A stretch of DNA of 64,000 bases from Sialis fuliginosa (GCA_961205875.1 OY540818.1:13676761-13740760), one strand, 5' to 3'. Positions 1 through 14,100 are shown, counted from the first letter of the stretch. Program-made: numbers and translations. Notes: generated from the letters alone by a model not told the origin.

Positions 1-1727
1 CGGGAAAATATACGTAACTTTTGTAAGAAACATTTTTTTTAAAACATTATTTTTTTATGATTTAAAGTGTTAAATCTAAAAAATGATCAACTTCAATTTT
101 AAAAAATTAAGAGACAAACTATGATTTTTTATGATAGATCACTGGCAATTATTTTTTTTTATATATTACCAAATTTTTCATCAAGTTGATAAAACGAAAA
201 AAAAATTCTTTTTCTTATAAATTTTTAACAGTCCTTGTCATGATTTAGAGTTTAAAAATCCAAACTGACTCTTAACTATATCCTGCAAAAGATAAACTAA
301 TTTTTCACTTCTTTAGTTTTGATTGTCTTGAGATAACAAAAAAAAAACTATCCACGTTAATTTACTGGAAAAATGATAATAAAACTAGCGAAATATCCGA
401 CAGAAATCCCGTTCATTACAAGTCCATTTTTACTTTCTAACTTTTAACTCTTCAAGAAAAAGTTAGTGTAAGGTAGATAACTTTACGACTCGATTCTCCT
501 TACAAGTTTGTTGTAGTCGTGACTAATTTTGGTTACAACAAAGTAGTACTTGGTAGTTTTATTACATGGCTTCTCACGAAATCGGAAAGCTTTCGGAATA
601 TCTCTGAATTTTATGTTTACTTTTCAATTTTTGCTGATACATGTTTACACATTCGTATTCTTATAAAAAAACTGTTAGTATAGTCGAACATTGATTTATT
701 ATATCAATACATTCTCTAATATCATATATAAGTATATGAATATTATTTGTATTCTGTCCAAAATCAGCATTAGCTTTATTATTTTATATTTAAGAGCACT
801 TTTATAAAATTAAAATTGTATACTATTTTATAAAGAAATGTGGCATCTTGCAAAGTTTTTGAGCGAGGTATCAAACTTATATGACAGTTCTATATCGTTT
901 ATTAATGATTATTGGTTTAGCAAAAAAAAATTAAAAACAAAACAATTATCGACATTATATTCTTGTCGATGGTATTGCATTATAACTTTAATTCTGTGAA
1001 GGCATATAAAGAGTTTGTGCTAACTCTGTCGTAAATCTAAATTCGTAAATCAAATTCACAGTAAAAAAAACTAGGTAAGTTCTTACTAAATTATATTTCA
1101 ACAATAATTCAACATCTATTAAAACTCATTTAATTTTTTCACAAAATTATATTTACGTGAATATGTTCCTGAATATTTTTATTTTTTCAGTACATTATAT
1201 TTTTAGTTCTACTAAAAAAACATACTATTGATAAAATATTTTATTATTTTCCTCCTGTCATAATTCATGCATTAAAGGGCTAAATCAATGATAAAAAATA
1301 TAAAATACGAACGTCACTCCGTTCTCTATCTTTGTTGTTTTAATTAATTGAAGTGCCAATGTTCAAAATTCCATAGCAAATCCAACCGGATTCGATACTA
1401 AAGCGTTGGAATTTGTTTGCTATACTTAGCAAATTTCTTTATAAAACCAGGCATTAATGTGTATTATATGTATAATATTGTGTATATGTATGTGTATTAT
1501 TCCAAAAGCTCTGTGAAATGAAACTTTGTTGAGTTTTATTTGTGAAAAGTTTACATTCATGTTAATAATATCATGACATTTCTAATTTTATGTTTTAATT
1601 AAAAACATTCATTCATATTAAAAGATCAAAAAGACAGGAACCTGAACCTGAATTTATTTATAGTTCGAGTTAAATATATAAATAACGGTTTGAGTATAAG
1701 AACCGTACTAAAATATATATGTATATA
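1..1727. other. AT-rich DNA, no gene seen
   Basis: Homopolymer-rich sequence without a credible exon. The only recognisable piece is a GAGGTATCAAACTTATATGA fragment (about 865-892) of the MITE family found at 10917-11182. Confidence 0.5.
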
Positions 1728-1790
1728 ACTAGCTGTGCCCGCGGCTTCGCTCGCGTGGACTACGGAATTATCTATTGTTTAGGATTTTTG
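1728..1790 (+). repeat. Retroelement tail remnant
   Basis: ACTAGCTGTGCCCGCGGCTT followed by CGCTCGCGTGG is the GC-rich box that ends many lepidopteran non-LTR retroelement copies. The flanking body is too decayed to classify. Confidence 0.6.
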
Positions 1791-2143
1791 AAAAATATAC
1801 AGTAGGACTCCTATAAGTTCTAAGCTACGGGACCATAAATTCTAAGAATTAGAAGATACAGGGTACCCCTTCCATCACAATACCGATCTAATGAAATGAG
1901 ACGGGAATAGCTTTCTCTCTCACTCGCACACTTTGCTCAGAGGTATCAAACATAACTCACGTGAATGATACTCTGGTGGTAAAATTGAAAAGTTATATGA
2001 CAGTTCATCATTTGTAAAGTATAGCGTTTCATATTGACTATTTTATCAATCCTCCCCCTACTATTAACAAAAAAAAACTAGTTATGAAACAGCTTTAGTT
2101 CAAGCTTTTACTTTTTTAAATATATTTATATAGTAACTAAATG

Positions 2144-2867
2144 ATTCTACGTTTTATTTTCTTGTATTTTAGTCGATATTTTGTGACGAGTTGAAGTTCA
2201 CTGCAGGAAATTTCACTAAAAAATTTCGAATTTTTGATTTCGTTAAAAGTATGTTTATTGTATAGAAAATGACGTGAAAAGTTGTTTGTTTCAAACCGCA
2301 GGTCTGTATCTCAAACCGTTCTCGAGATATAGCCTCTCAAAGTTTTAGTTTTTTCAAATTTTTGGAGAAAAAAGGCCATAACTTTTGAACGGGTGGTCGA
2401 AATTGATTTTAGTTGACGGATTTGGAATCAGCGTGTCAAAATCTATGTAATGACATGTATAATACATTAAAATTCAACCAAAAAAATTTGGTCAAAATTT
2501 GAATTTTTTCGATTTTTCGCGAAAATTTTTTTTTCTAGTTTTAAGGTATTATACATATCATTATATAGATTTTGACACGCTGTTTCCAAATCCGTCAACT
2601 AAAATCAATTCCGACCACGCGTTCAAAAGTTATGGCCTTTTTTCTCCAAAAATTTGAAAAAACTAAAACTTTGAGAGGCTATATCTCGAGAACGGTTTGA
2701 GATACAGACCGGCGGTTTGAAACAAACAACTTTTCACGTCATTTTCTATACAATAAACATACTTTTAACGAAATCAAAAATTCTAAATTTTTTAGTGAAA
2801 TTTCCTACAGTGAACTTTAACTCGTCATACAAATATCGACTAAAATATAAGAAAATAAGACGTAGAG
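2144..2867. repeat. 724-bp palindromic (fold-back) element
   Basis: Two arms of about 360 bp are reverse complements about centre 2505.5, from TTCTACGTTTTATTTT to its near complement. Each arm carries CTCGAGATATAGCCTCTCAAA, an ATAACTTTTGAAC box and TTTGGAATCAGCGTGTCAAA. Arms differ at scattered bases. The element shares a spaced module with the 46-50 kb palindrome. There is no coding capacity. Confidence 0.9.
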
Positions 2868-4032
2868 GTATTATAGTTTTATAATTGAACGTGTAAATTA
2901 ATATTAAATGCTATTTTTGACTTTTGGTTAAAATGTTTGAGTTGCGCATAAAGATGAATATTCTAATAATATTTTTAAATTATTTATTAACTGAAACACA
3001 GATTTGTATTAATTTACCCATAAAAAGGGAAGCACTGCTTCCCCTGCTTCCATGGATGCTTCGCCACTGATTTTAATAATTATTTTCTCAACGTTTACGC
3101 GTGGTTTGCTCATGCTCAGTATTGCAAAGCGTACTGGGCATCACACAAAGACGGTAAGGAGTGAGGGAAACAACTTCTCCTCCGATGTAGGGGAACTCGA
3201 ACTTAAATGGTTCGAACTTATAGGAGTCCAACTGTAGTTGAATTAAATAAGTAATAACGCATAATGGACTTGGTGAACCTGATATTGCAAATTCAGATTG
3301 TGAATTTTAAATTCCCTTTTAAAAATCAATAGAAAAAATATATCAAAACAAGTTCGAGTTTATATTTAGTGCATAAAAAACATAACAATGGACAACAACT
3401 TAAATTGATTGTATAAAAAAATACGAACAAAGTAGTTCCAATTACTAGGTCTTGGGTACCTAATTAAACCCATTTAAGATAACTATTGAGTGCGCAGCTC
3501 GAATAAATTTCAGCGGTACCTCGCTCAAGCTAATTAACAATTTATTAATATATTCAGTATTCAACGAAAATTAAATTATAAGAACATTACAAGCGAACCA
3601 CGTATGGAATAGCAAAGTTTGTGATTTAGAGTGAGAGCAAATAAGAGAAGGAGGTACAATTGAAAGCGACGTGACGACGATCCTAACTGCACAAGTTAGG
3701 ACAAGTTAACAAATGTATCCTACTTGCCACTTAACCCCTTATTGTTGGAATTATTTTGTTTGTGGAAGGATAAATCAAGTTTATATTCAGTTTGAAAGTC
3801 ACGTTCTCGAGATCTTAATCTCACAACTAATATTTATTTCGCACATTCAAGTGGACGTGCTTTTTTTAAATTCTAAATATGAATTGTTAACAATCCAAGC
3901 CTTCAGGGGTCCGGCGAATTCAATAATAAAATAAAGAAAAATTAATTTACAAAAATACGCTTTATTTATAAGGTTCTTTGTATTCTGTATTAAGATCAAG
4001 CATAACTCCTAAAACTAAAATGTTAAAGCTTT
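2868..4032. other. No gene seen
   Basis: The short open frames here (3052-3237, 3713-3934) have no domain or splice support. At 3017-3057 the - strand reads CAGTGGCGAAGCATCCATGG-like sequence, possibly one end of a CAGTGGCG-type element (compare 40530 and 60940). Confidence 0.4.
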
Positions 4033-4371
4033 AAGTGAGCTTTAGCCCGATATATCGAGATGTGTTTATTAAATTGAGGAGAATTATCATATTAACAATT
4101 TTTTAAATTGGTTCTTACATATTTTTTGATAAAATTGATATAAAAATGATATAAAATAATTACGATTTAAAAAATGTTATAGTTGTAACATTTATCTTTC
4201 AAAAATTCAATACAGATGTAAAAGAATTGATTTTTTCCTTTTTTCCAAAATATCGCATGTATATTATTAATAACTATATCAACTTTATCAAAAAAATATT
4301 TTAATTATTTTATTTGACTCTTAAAGCCTCAATTTTATAAACGCATCTCGAAATACTTATAAAAGCTCACT
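4033..4371. mobile_element. Hairpin MITE
   Basis: The ends are inverted copies: AGTGAGCTTTAGCCCGATAT with CGAGATG at left, and CATCTCGAAATACTTATAAA with AGCTCACT at right. Similarity continues inwards (AAATTGAGG / CCTCAATTTT; TTGATAAAATTGATAT / ATATCAACTTTATCAA). No coding capacity. Confidence 0.75.
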
Positions 4372-5694
4372 AATGCCGTAATCATGTTAGATTTTGAGAT
4401 TTTGACGCGGGTTAATATAACTTTTAGAAGTTACGCTTGAACACGCCTTATTTTCTCACTAAAATTAACAATTTAGGGTATCCTAATTAAAAACTATTTT
4501 AATCCTTCTATGCGGATTCGTATCAGTTTCTGGTTGTTTGAAATAATTATTTTATTAAATAAGTGGTCTAAATATTTCGCCTTTATGTATTATACTGGGT
4601 TGCGTTTTTTTCTAGGCCTACTCTGTACAAATGGCTAGGTTTCATAAATAAATGTTTGTTATTTTCTTACAACACACAGTTTAAATTTCTGTGCCCGTAT
4701 AGCAGGGACCCGGATATGTTTTCTACCTCAGGGTCTATGAATCAAACGTTCAACATTAAAAGAAAGTACACACAAATATGCTTATTTATATACCAGCGGA
4801 TATCACACTATACAAACATTACAACATAAGTACATTCATAGAACGTGCACATATATCAAAATGCTTACCATACTGGCTACAAGACCAATATTTGTAAGTT
4901 CTTTAAAATATCGACATGGAAATACGTGATCTTGTAGACCAGAACCTTATAACGGTTTTTTCGGTTTATTACTTTGTTATAGCCTATATAAAAACCTTCA
5001 TATTATGGTAGTTATATAGTTTTTTATATATTTAGGTAGTTTTATTATCTTATTGTTTTGTTATTTGTTTGATTTTTTTTACATATTTTATCGCCAGTGT
5101 ACCAGCTAAGTCGACTATCAGAAAACTAAATTTAAGGATTCTGATATCCTGAAAATTATTTAAGATATATAAGATATTTATTACACAGTTTCTAATGGGG
5201 TATTTATTTCTTCTATTTGTATATTACTTGGCTGAAAAATGTTTTTATACAGAATGTTTGCAGAAACTGAGTGATTATTGCTAACTTTGTTGTTATTTTT
5301 CCCAAGTTTAGCACTTATATAAAATCATATAACACAAAATATACTTTGCTTATTTAAAATAAGATGGTGTCTTATTCCTCTTCTTTTAAATGTCTATCTT
5401 ATAGGAGGTAAAACCAATATTCCTTTATCAACTAATTTAATTAAAAACAATATAAGGTATCAAAGGAGCTTTATACAGCACTAATTATAGTTATCATATT
5501 AATCAAACAAATTAAATTCTTCCAGAAAATCGTTTATACTTTTTTCTTTCCAAGCATCTTAACATATATAATTCACATACCGATATATTTCTATCAACCG
5601 CATTGATTTCTAAACATAACAATGATGTGTGCGATTCAGGGTATACATACAATTGAAAAGTACGCGCCGCGCCGCCGGATTTAACCGCCAGGCT

Positions 5695-6721
5695 ATATGT
5701 ACATGGGGCGTTCTACTTTTCTACCGACAATCTGAGTGATAAATTTTTTGATTTTTAAAAAAAATAAAAGTGTATTTCTTTTATAAGATGTATTTTTAAA
5801 TCATTGTCCAGTTATCGAAGATTTCAGAAATGTATAATGCATCGAAGTTTTATTTTATATCTTTTATTTATTTTAAGTTTTATCGGAATAGTAAGAAAAA
5901 ATAAACACCTCAGTCACAAAAAAAAATATATTCATTAGTTATTATGTAAAATCAAATTTTCAGTTTTTCTTTAACTTTGCTTAACTAAAATACAAGCATT
6001 TATTATTATGTAACTCGATTTATAAGAATTTTTATTACAAATATATAAAAAATAACATTTAATACCACTCTGTCACATTTTTAAAGTAGTAACTTACGTG
6101 ACAGAGCGGTCGTCGAATAAACACACGCACCTCTGTTAACTTCCTGCAGGCGAATAACTCGGCTCGCTCCCGGGTGGGGCCTCAAGGCGTGAGGCCAAGG
6201 GGGAAGAGGAAACCGTCTGTTGCTTAGTGTTGAAGGTCAAACAGCTAAGAAGCGTTTTTTGTTTTGCGAAATGCGTGACGGAAGATAGCAAGGAAAAACA
6301 TACATAGCCGGACCCAACGATAAAATATTTTTTTGTTAAATAATGTGAACCTTTACGTTTATTATATTCTAATAAATTTAATGATAATATTTCAGAAGTT
6401 CAATAAATAATTTTATATTAAAGGATTCTATATGATTTTTTAAGCGAGATCATTTTGTAACATTAGGCAGCGCAAAGAGACACATTTTATTTGTATGTAA
6501 AACACCTCTGTCACACATTTCGAATACTATGTCACAATGATTTTGTAAAAAGCAAAAAAAATAAAAACGAAATTTTAGTATTATTATAATCTCTGTATGG
6601 TCCAAAAAAATCTTGTGGAAATAAAATTTGAGAAACTGCAATTTTGGACAAATATCGATTTTTTTTTCAAGAAGAGACACGTCATTGTCGGTAGAAAAGT
6701 AGAACGCCCCACATATGTACA
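5695..6721. mobile_element. Non-autonomous DNA transposon with TIRs and 9-bp target duplication
   Basis: The TIR TGGGGCGTTCTACTTTTCTA continues into CCGACAAT at 5704 and is repeated inverted to 6712. Direct repeats ATATGTACA flank it at 5695-5703 and 6713-6721. The interior has a GC-rich patch (6160-6260) and several CTCTGTCAC/GTGACAGAG boxes. No transposase frame is seen; short open frames over the right end are AT-rich noise. A 9-bp duplication fits Mutator- or Merlin-like elements better than Tc1/mariner; the superfamily is not settled. Confidence 0.8.
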
Positions 6722-7700
6722 TGCATAGGGCAGAAGTGAAAGAGCAACGGGTGCAGCTTTGTGCCGTATTGTGTCCGCTAAGCTTAGACATACACATAAC
6801 GTGCCAAAGTACAAAATACCGGAAACTTTGCGATTACATCTAAATTATTGCTTGTCTCTGGAAACACACGCAACTGTTCACTTCTAGTTTATACAGCCCC
6901 ACTGTGACGCTGAGTTCGGAGTACGTCTATAAATAAGTCTGGCTTGGTTATGATGCCACCGCTAAATGTAAATATAACTACTTATAGGTAAAACACATAA
7001 AGTTACTATTGTTTGAAGTGAGGTATGAAATGGCTGTCATTATAGTTTGCTAGGACACTATTCAAACAAGCATTTATAGAGGAGTTGAGGACAAGTTAAG
7101 GAAATGGGGTAAGAATATAATAATGATAATATAATTATATAATAATAATTGAATTGTCAATTTCTAAAAGGTGTCCTGTTCTCAAATCTAAATTTTACAG
7201 GAAACAAAAAAAAAACATTACGTAAGTATAACTCCGTTGATTTCAGACCCCCCTTGTTTTATGTATTTCTGAACGATTATTAGTTTCGGAGATACAAGTT
7301 TACAAAAGGAGACATTTTTTTGGTATTTTTTACTTTAAAAAAATTAAGGTGACTATAAAAAGAATTCAATTAGTACGAAATTCGTTCGAAAAAATTATGA
7401 GAATAAAATTAGAATTATTATTTATGTGCGGCCCTCGAACAATTTTAGGTTAATTATGCGGCCCGTGGAGCAATTTGGGTTGGCCAGGATTGTTATAAAT
7501 AATATGTCATTGTATTATAAACAAATTTGGTACGGATGTAAAAAAAGTTATTTTATTAATTGTAAATAGTAGATATTTTTTAAAAGATACATTATTTTAT
7601 AGTTTTTTACCTTACGTGCGATTTTTGGTTCCCCTTCTCTTCCCCGCCACTCTATTTGTCACGAGTATGAAACAATATGGAATTATATAGTATTTGGTAT
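6722..7700. other. No gene; one repeat remnant
   Basis: TGCGGCCCTCGAACAATTTT and ATGCGGCCCGTGGAGCAATT (7428-7475) are two direct copies of a box typical of hAT-derived repeats. The rest is AT-rich without features. Confidence 0.4.
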
Positions 7701-7810
7701 TAATTTCAACTTGATACCTCTAGCCGTTCTTAAGAAAAATAGTCTTGACGAACAGGCAGACGAACAACAAAGTCATCGTTTATTCATTTCGAGGTACGGA
7801 ACCCTAAAAA
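7701..7810 (+). repeat. Dispersed retroelement tail, copy 1
   Basis: GATACCTCTAG, TCTTGACGAACAGGCAGACG and GAGGTACGGAACCCTAAAAA appear in the same order and spacing as at 10032-10147. This resembles a widespread lepidopteran LINE/SINE 3' tail (established only from memory of such genomes). Confidence 0.7.
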
Positions 7811-9845
7811 TACTTTAAATTGCCAAGAGAACAGTTTAATTTCTTTATTGAATTAAAAAACTGAAAGTAAATATTTGCAAAAATTATAGTAAAACTCACA
7901 TGTTATCTGATATCGTGATAATCGGAAAGATCCGATTGTGATGAAAATTGATCACATACATTACTTTGATGACAAACAATCAAAAAAAAATCAAGAGCGT
8001 TAGAGAACCCTATATTTTTTAGCTATGTCTCATATCATCGATTTTGTAAGAATATTTTAAAAAAAAACATGTAAGTACTTATTATTAACTTAAATTGTCT
8101 GATAATGAGGTCAAAAGCAAGGTAAATAGGGTAAAATGAACATTAATTCCTTATGTTAAATGTAATGATAATCAAGAAAATGATGGAGTATCAGATATGG
8201 TCGGCGGCATTCTATGAAAATGCCAATGCTGTAGCGCAAAAGTTTTTTATATTAACTATTGTCTAATTTATATTTATAATTTTATAAATACAAAGCTATC
8301 TTGCCCCAAACTTGGCTATCGATTAGAAAAGGTCGTTTTAGCAACCCAAAACAATTATGCATGAATCGAAAAAACAAAACAAAATGTATATTCCACGAAC
8401 AAATATGTTTCCATATGCCAAAGGCATTGTTTATTTTTAATATTAAATAAAATCTTCAGTGTTTCAATTTTTATATAAATTTTTATTCAAAAAACATCAA
8501 AATGATTAAAAATGTTAAAATTCGCTGTAAACATTTCTCCCATAACCAAATAAAAAAGATACATACTGATAAACACATTTATATGTATAAAAACAAAACG
8601 TTAAATCATACAACTATGACATTGTAATTACAGAAACGTTTAAAAAATTATACCAAAGGGAAATAAACATTTCACCATTGTTACAATGATTTTGTACTTT
8701 TAAAAACGTTCTCTGAATTTTTAAAATTAATTGAGAAATGATTTTTTTATCAAGATAATTATTAATTAATTTATCAAAATAATTATCTCTGATAGTTATC
8801 ATTTCGAACTCTGACTAGAAACAATTATATACAAAATATGATACCTTTTTTGACAATGTTTTTACTCAATGCACTTGATAAACGTTTATTAAATTGCATC
8901 AGAAACAAGCACACGAACTCCTGTAAATAATTAAACAATGAACAGAAATTTAGGTCTGGTTGACACATAGCAATAAAAAAGAAAACGTAGGTACACAAAA
9001 CTTTACAAAAGTGTATTACTATATACAAGAATGCGATTATAAATATATTATTAGTCATTTTGTCTTGTTTTTCTTATTTTTTAGAACCTACTGCCTACGT
9101 GAAATGTAAGTTTCTGTTATTTTGGTAAATAATTAAAATTAAATAAAAACATTAATTTGTAAAATTCATGTTTGTATACTTTTATTTTCTTAATTATACT
9201 AGTTATTTAACTTTCTTAATGAAGTAAACAACTTTCAACCATGAAATATGAGTAAGATAGTGTTTATGATTGACATGAAATTAATTAAAAAATAAATCAA
9301 TGAGTAAACGTCTTTATATCTTAATTGGAAATGCTGTAATTTAAAAATGTATTTACAACTACCTCCACCACAATTTATTTGATAATATTTAATTAAATCA
9401 ATAATTGGGTTGTTTTATTGTGCAGCTCTAAATTGTTTTAAAATTAAAATTAGCAGTTTCAAAAGATACTTTGTGTAGCATCTAAGGAACAATTTAATGC
9501 AAGTAGCCTTTGACTTACAACATGTAACGTTCGTAAAACTCATCCTAAGTCGATAAAAACATACATTATCGTTAATTTTTTTTAAACTAATACAGATAAA
9601 AAAATTTAATGTTCTTGGAATGGAAAAAATATAAAACTTTTGACATAAAAATCAGAAGTAAATAGGCATACACAAAAATCAGCGAACTCTATATTAAATA
9701 ATATTTATGAAAATAAATACATAAACTAATTGACAATGTTGATTTTAGAAATATTTACATTAATAATTCAAATGTTTTTGATATTAATTAATTATTATAC
9801 AAACATAACTACGTGTACAAAAATATTTTTGTATATTCAGTTACG

Positions 9846-9872
9846 TAAGCACCTATGAATTTCATAGGTGCT
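9846..9872. repeat. 27-bp perfect short palindrome
   Basis: AAGCACCTATGAA, a single T, then TTCATAGGTGCTT: two perfect 13-nt arms. No surrounding poly-U run or gene makes a terminator role likely. Confidence 0.7.
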
Positions 9873-10031
9873 TGTGAAACTGAAACTAATTAATATTGTT
9901 ATTTTGTCAACAGGTTGTTTGTAGACAGTTATTTATATTTTATATTTCTCCGAATTACATACTATATATCATATTATTTATTTAAACATTTGCAAATACG
10001 CATTCATATTAAAGTTAGTTATTAATACGTA

Positions 10032-10147
10032 CAATTTAATACCTCTAGCAATTTTTGTGAAAAAGGGTCTTGACGGACAGACAGACGAATAACATAGCGA
10101 TCCTATTGGGGTCCCGCTTTATCATTTTGAGGTACAGAACCCTAAAC
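10032..10147 (+). repeat. Dispersed retroelement tail, copy 2
   Basis: It shares TAATACCTCTAG, TCTTGACGGACAGACAGACG and GAGGTACAGAACCCTAAA with 7701-7810. This copy keeps the central GATCCTATTGGGGTCCCG box that is decayed in the other. Confidence 0.7.
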
Positions 10148-10916
10148 AAGATACAGGTATAAATAAATATTTAAATTCTGACAAGTAGTGGCAGGCAGTA
10201 TACTTTTAATGATATTTAACTTCTATTTATCATACATGTCAGAGATGAGGTATATATGGTAAAAGGTCATTAAAAAAATGTGATAGCTTCCGCACACAAA
10301 TCTTGTTTTTAAATATAGAAACTCTCATAAAATAAAAATAATTATATAGATACTATGTATATAAAATTTCCATATATCAAAAAGCTTTTATATTTTGCTT
10401 CGGAATATAAGTTCTCGATTTTATTGTATGGAAGTTATTTATCTATTTTTTATAAATAAAAATGTCTTATTAAAATTCTTATGCAGTTAACTACATTTTT
10501 CGCATGAAATTTATAGAATATCTGTACTTGACTGGTATTTACATTAGAATATAAGTTATCGTAATGACGTACTAAAATTATATTTACTCCTTCAAATGAA
10601 TTCTAGTCTGTTTGCTATTTGCTAATGGGGTGGAACGCGTTTCTTTACTATACATTTAACGACATTTTCACCATCTTAATGGATAGTACGATTTTGAAAA
10701 TAATAAATAGAAAGTAGATTAACCTCTCAACTATTATTAATTATTTTATAAATATTTTATAATTTTTAAATAGCTTTTCAGTTAAATTGTTTAGAACATC
10801 TAAAAAAACTGTGTATGTATAGGACTTAATTTGAATTGCCAGCATTTATCTGATACCTCACTCTAATTTTTATAATTATGGTCTATTGTATGCAAAATCT
10901 CAGCTTACTAACAGTA

Positions 10917-11182
10917 ATGTCCGCTATTATAGAGGAGTTCGTAAATTTGCTAACTTGTAAGCACTCTCAAATGAGGTATCAAACTTATATTACAGTTCTC
11001 TTGGAGTTTGTTGAAGACTTTGACAAAATCAAAACAATGGTGATATTATGAAAATTAGTTGAAGTATCACTGCTCTAAATCCTATAGCTAATTCATAGAT
11101 ACTAGTACAGAATTAATATCTCATTTGAGAGTGCTTGCAAGCTAATATATAATTTTGCGAGCTCCTTTATAATACCGGACAT
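10917..11182. mobile_element. MITE with long TIRs (ATGTCCGSTATTATA family), copy 1
   Basis: Left end ATGTCCGCTATTATAGAGGA is mirrored by TCCTTTATAATACCGGACAT at the right. Inward both arms carry GCAAGCACTCTCAAATGAG or a close variant. Related full or partial copies are at 37804-38010, 29679-29760 and 33250-33335, and fragments with GAGGTATCAAACTTATATGA at about 865-892. Confidence 0.8.
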
Positions 11183-14100
11183 CAGCCAAACGGTTCAGTA
11201 GCAATAAAAACTGTGAGAGGCACAGTGTTAATTTTATGTGGTCCTTTTCTCGATTTCGATACGAAACACTAGAAATGTATTTCTACAAAACCTTATTAAT
11301 TTAAATTACTTTCATAAATTGAAAATCCTATAAAATACTTCCATTTTACTTACTTTCCTTCAAGTACACGCGAAGTTAAACGAAACAATTAAATATAATT
11401 TGTAGAAAGCAACAAACAGTTAAAAAATACGATGCAATTACTTAAAAACAAACCGTGAAACGAGTCTCTCCAAGCGGCTCGTTAAATTGAATAAATTACA
11501 CTAGCAGAAAAAAAAACATAAACGAATGTAACTAAATCATACATTTGTTGCAACTGACGGAAAGGTATTAAACGGAATCGTTTATTACTTTAATAGTTGC
11601 TATAAATTATATTTTTCATAATTCGTGTTGCCAATGTGAGTTATACACATAAAGTATATTAATGTACAAAAATATATTATATTGTTCATACTTAAGGCAC
11701 AGTTTTTTTACTAGAGTAATTTATTTGTAAATGATATTTGAATGATGATCGATCAGCTTCGAAGCCGGAAATTTTCGTTCTAATGTTTCAGGAATTTTTA
11801 CCGATAATTACCTATAAATACGGTGACGCAAGTTAAATATTTACTAAATTTTGATTGATTTCAAACAAAATATTGTTTTTAGTTAAAAGCTTGAAAATAT
11901 TTTTCTGCGTATTAGTCATTACTCATTACGTATTTTTCTTAAAAAATAATTATTAAACATAAATATATAAAGTACGTAGATTGTTTTGAGAATCTTGCAG
12001 ATACCATTTTTGAGTTAGATAATAAAATAAAAATTGGGTAAAATTATATTGATTGAGATCTACATTATGACACCCCACATGCCTAGTTATGAAAACAAAA
12101 AAACGTTAACTTTATGACGCTCCTCCAATATTATCCAAAATTAAAAACAAGTTGACTTTAGTATTTATCGTAGGTAAATCACCCTGTTACCAATTTTTAG
12201 ATTTTATGAATCAGAGGGACAAAATTAATTACTATGCGAAGCCCCTTACATACGCCATTTTTGAGATTAATTACCTTGATATAATTTTTTATGATTTATT
12301 AATGCGCCATTTTTGAATTAGAAAAAAATAAGAATAAGGATCAAATTCTACTTATTGGAATATATATTTTAACATAAATAATTCCAATATTTACATTTTT
12401 GTCTAAAGTAGGGCATAACTTTACATATTCATTAAAAATTTCAAATTTTTAAATTATATATTATATACTATATATAGTTTACCAAATATTTTGCTTTGAC
12501 TAGAAAAGAAGGACTGACGGGCGACAAAGTGAGATTAATAATAGAATTTCTTCAGAATCCACGAAATACTAACAATAAGTGGAAATAATCTCTAAAAAAT
12601 TTAAAGAAAAATATGAATATATTCATTTAATATAAATATTTAGTTTAAAAAACTATTTCATACGTATTACTTACTTTAATTACCACATGTGCTACTTTTC
12701 TTCAATATAAACATTAAGCGTAATTGAATTATTTTTCAAGAAAACCTTACAATAGAAAATCGGTTAATAAATTTGTTGTGAAATATGGAAACACTATACC
12801 AACGGAATGGTTTATGTCTTCAAGCTAATTATAAGAAAGATTGTTGGCTATAAAATTTATATTCTCTGTGTTCTATGTTGAAATTCATTCTGCTACTCAG
12901 CTTAATTACACTTCTATTTCGATATATTTCAAGCTAGAAATAATCAATGGAAACGAGTCGAGAGTTATAAATAGCATGTTCAATTTTTAAGTAAGTATAA
13001 TTTGTTACAATACTTATATAATAAGATAAACACAAATAAAAGAAAACATTATCTTGTAGTTATCAAATTATATACAATCACAAATAAAACAAGTTATTAA
13101 AAGAAAAATACAACAATCCAAACTTACGATACAAAACAATCTTGAAGTGCAAAAACAACAGTAACTAAATTTACTCTAGTGGTTTTGATACATCGTGTAG
13201 GACGAGGAGATGAGTGGGGCATTAAGATGTTTTTTATTCTTTTACTTATAACAATAAACCAGAACCAGTGGCAGCTCGTTACTTAATTTTATAATTAAGT
13301 TCACATATTAATATTTAATTCTAAAATTTTACATACATATATTATAATGGGTTCTAAAAGATAATCAGTTATAATTATCACGATAAATAACCTTTGATAG
13401 CTATATATTTTTATATTTGTTATTTATTTCACAATACTGAAAAACAATTTCAACAACCGAAACGTTTCAATCAACTTACTCAGCTATTACAGGATTTTTC
13501 CGACCATCTGTGTTTGACACACTGTGAGTTCAGTAATCAGGTTTCTCTTTTCTTGGAGAGTGCAAAATAAATACGCATGAAATTAATTGATTATTTTCAA
13601 TATGCTGAGGTAAAAGATCCTTTTATAGTCATTTTTTGTTTCATGCTAGATGATTATCTGAACTACCCTTGATAATTTCGAATCCAGCTGTAAATTAATT
13701 CTTTGACCAAAAAAAAACATCTGCCATATAGAGTTCTTATTGTTAGTGCATCTTATCCATCTTCATATAACTAACGTTTCAACATCCTTAGCAGTGAACA
13801 TCTTCAGTACTCTAAAAGAATGCATTTCTATTATAAAATCCATTATGTTGACTCCATTTTTCTCCACTTGTAACAATGAGTCACCACTGAGCACAGCTAC
13901 GGTGTCTGTGATAAAACAAGCTCGTAACGAAAGGAGACAAACTTTCTACTGGTTTGTTTCTACTCTTTGGGTCATAGCATTTTAATGACACTCGCAAAAA
14001 GTGACGCTCACTCGAGCTGGCCAGACGTACATATGTATTTACTGAATTTATACATCGCATCTTTCATCATCGTTGTTTTTAATCATCACCCTATACTCTT

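Noticed and set aside
6450..6814. Two overlapping - strand open frames
   Set aside because: They run through the TIR of a transposon and low-complexity AT sequence; Cys/Phe-rich text with no domain.
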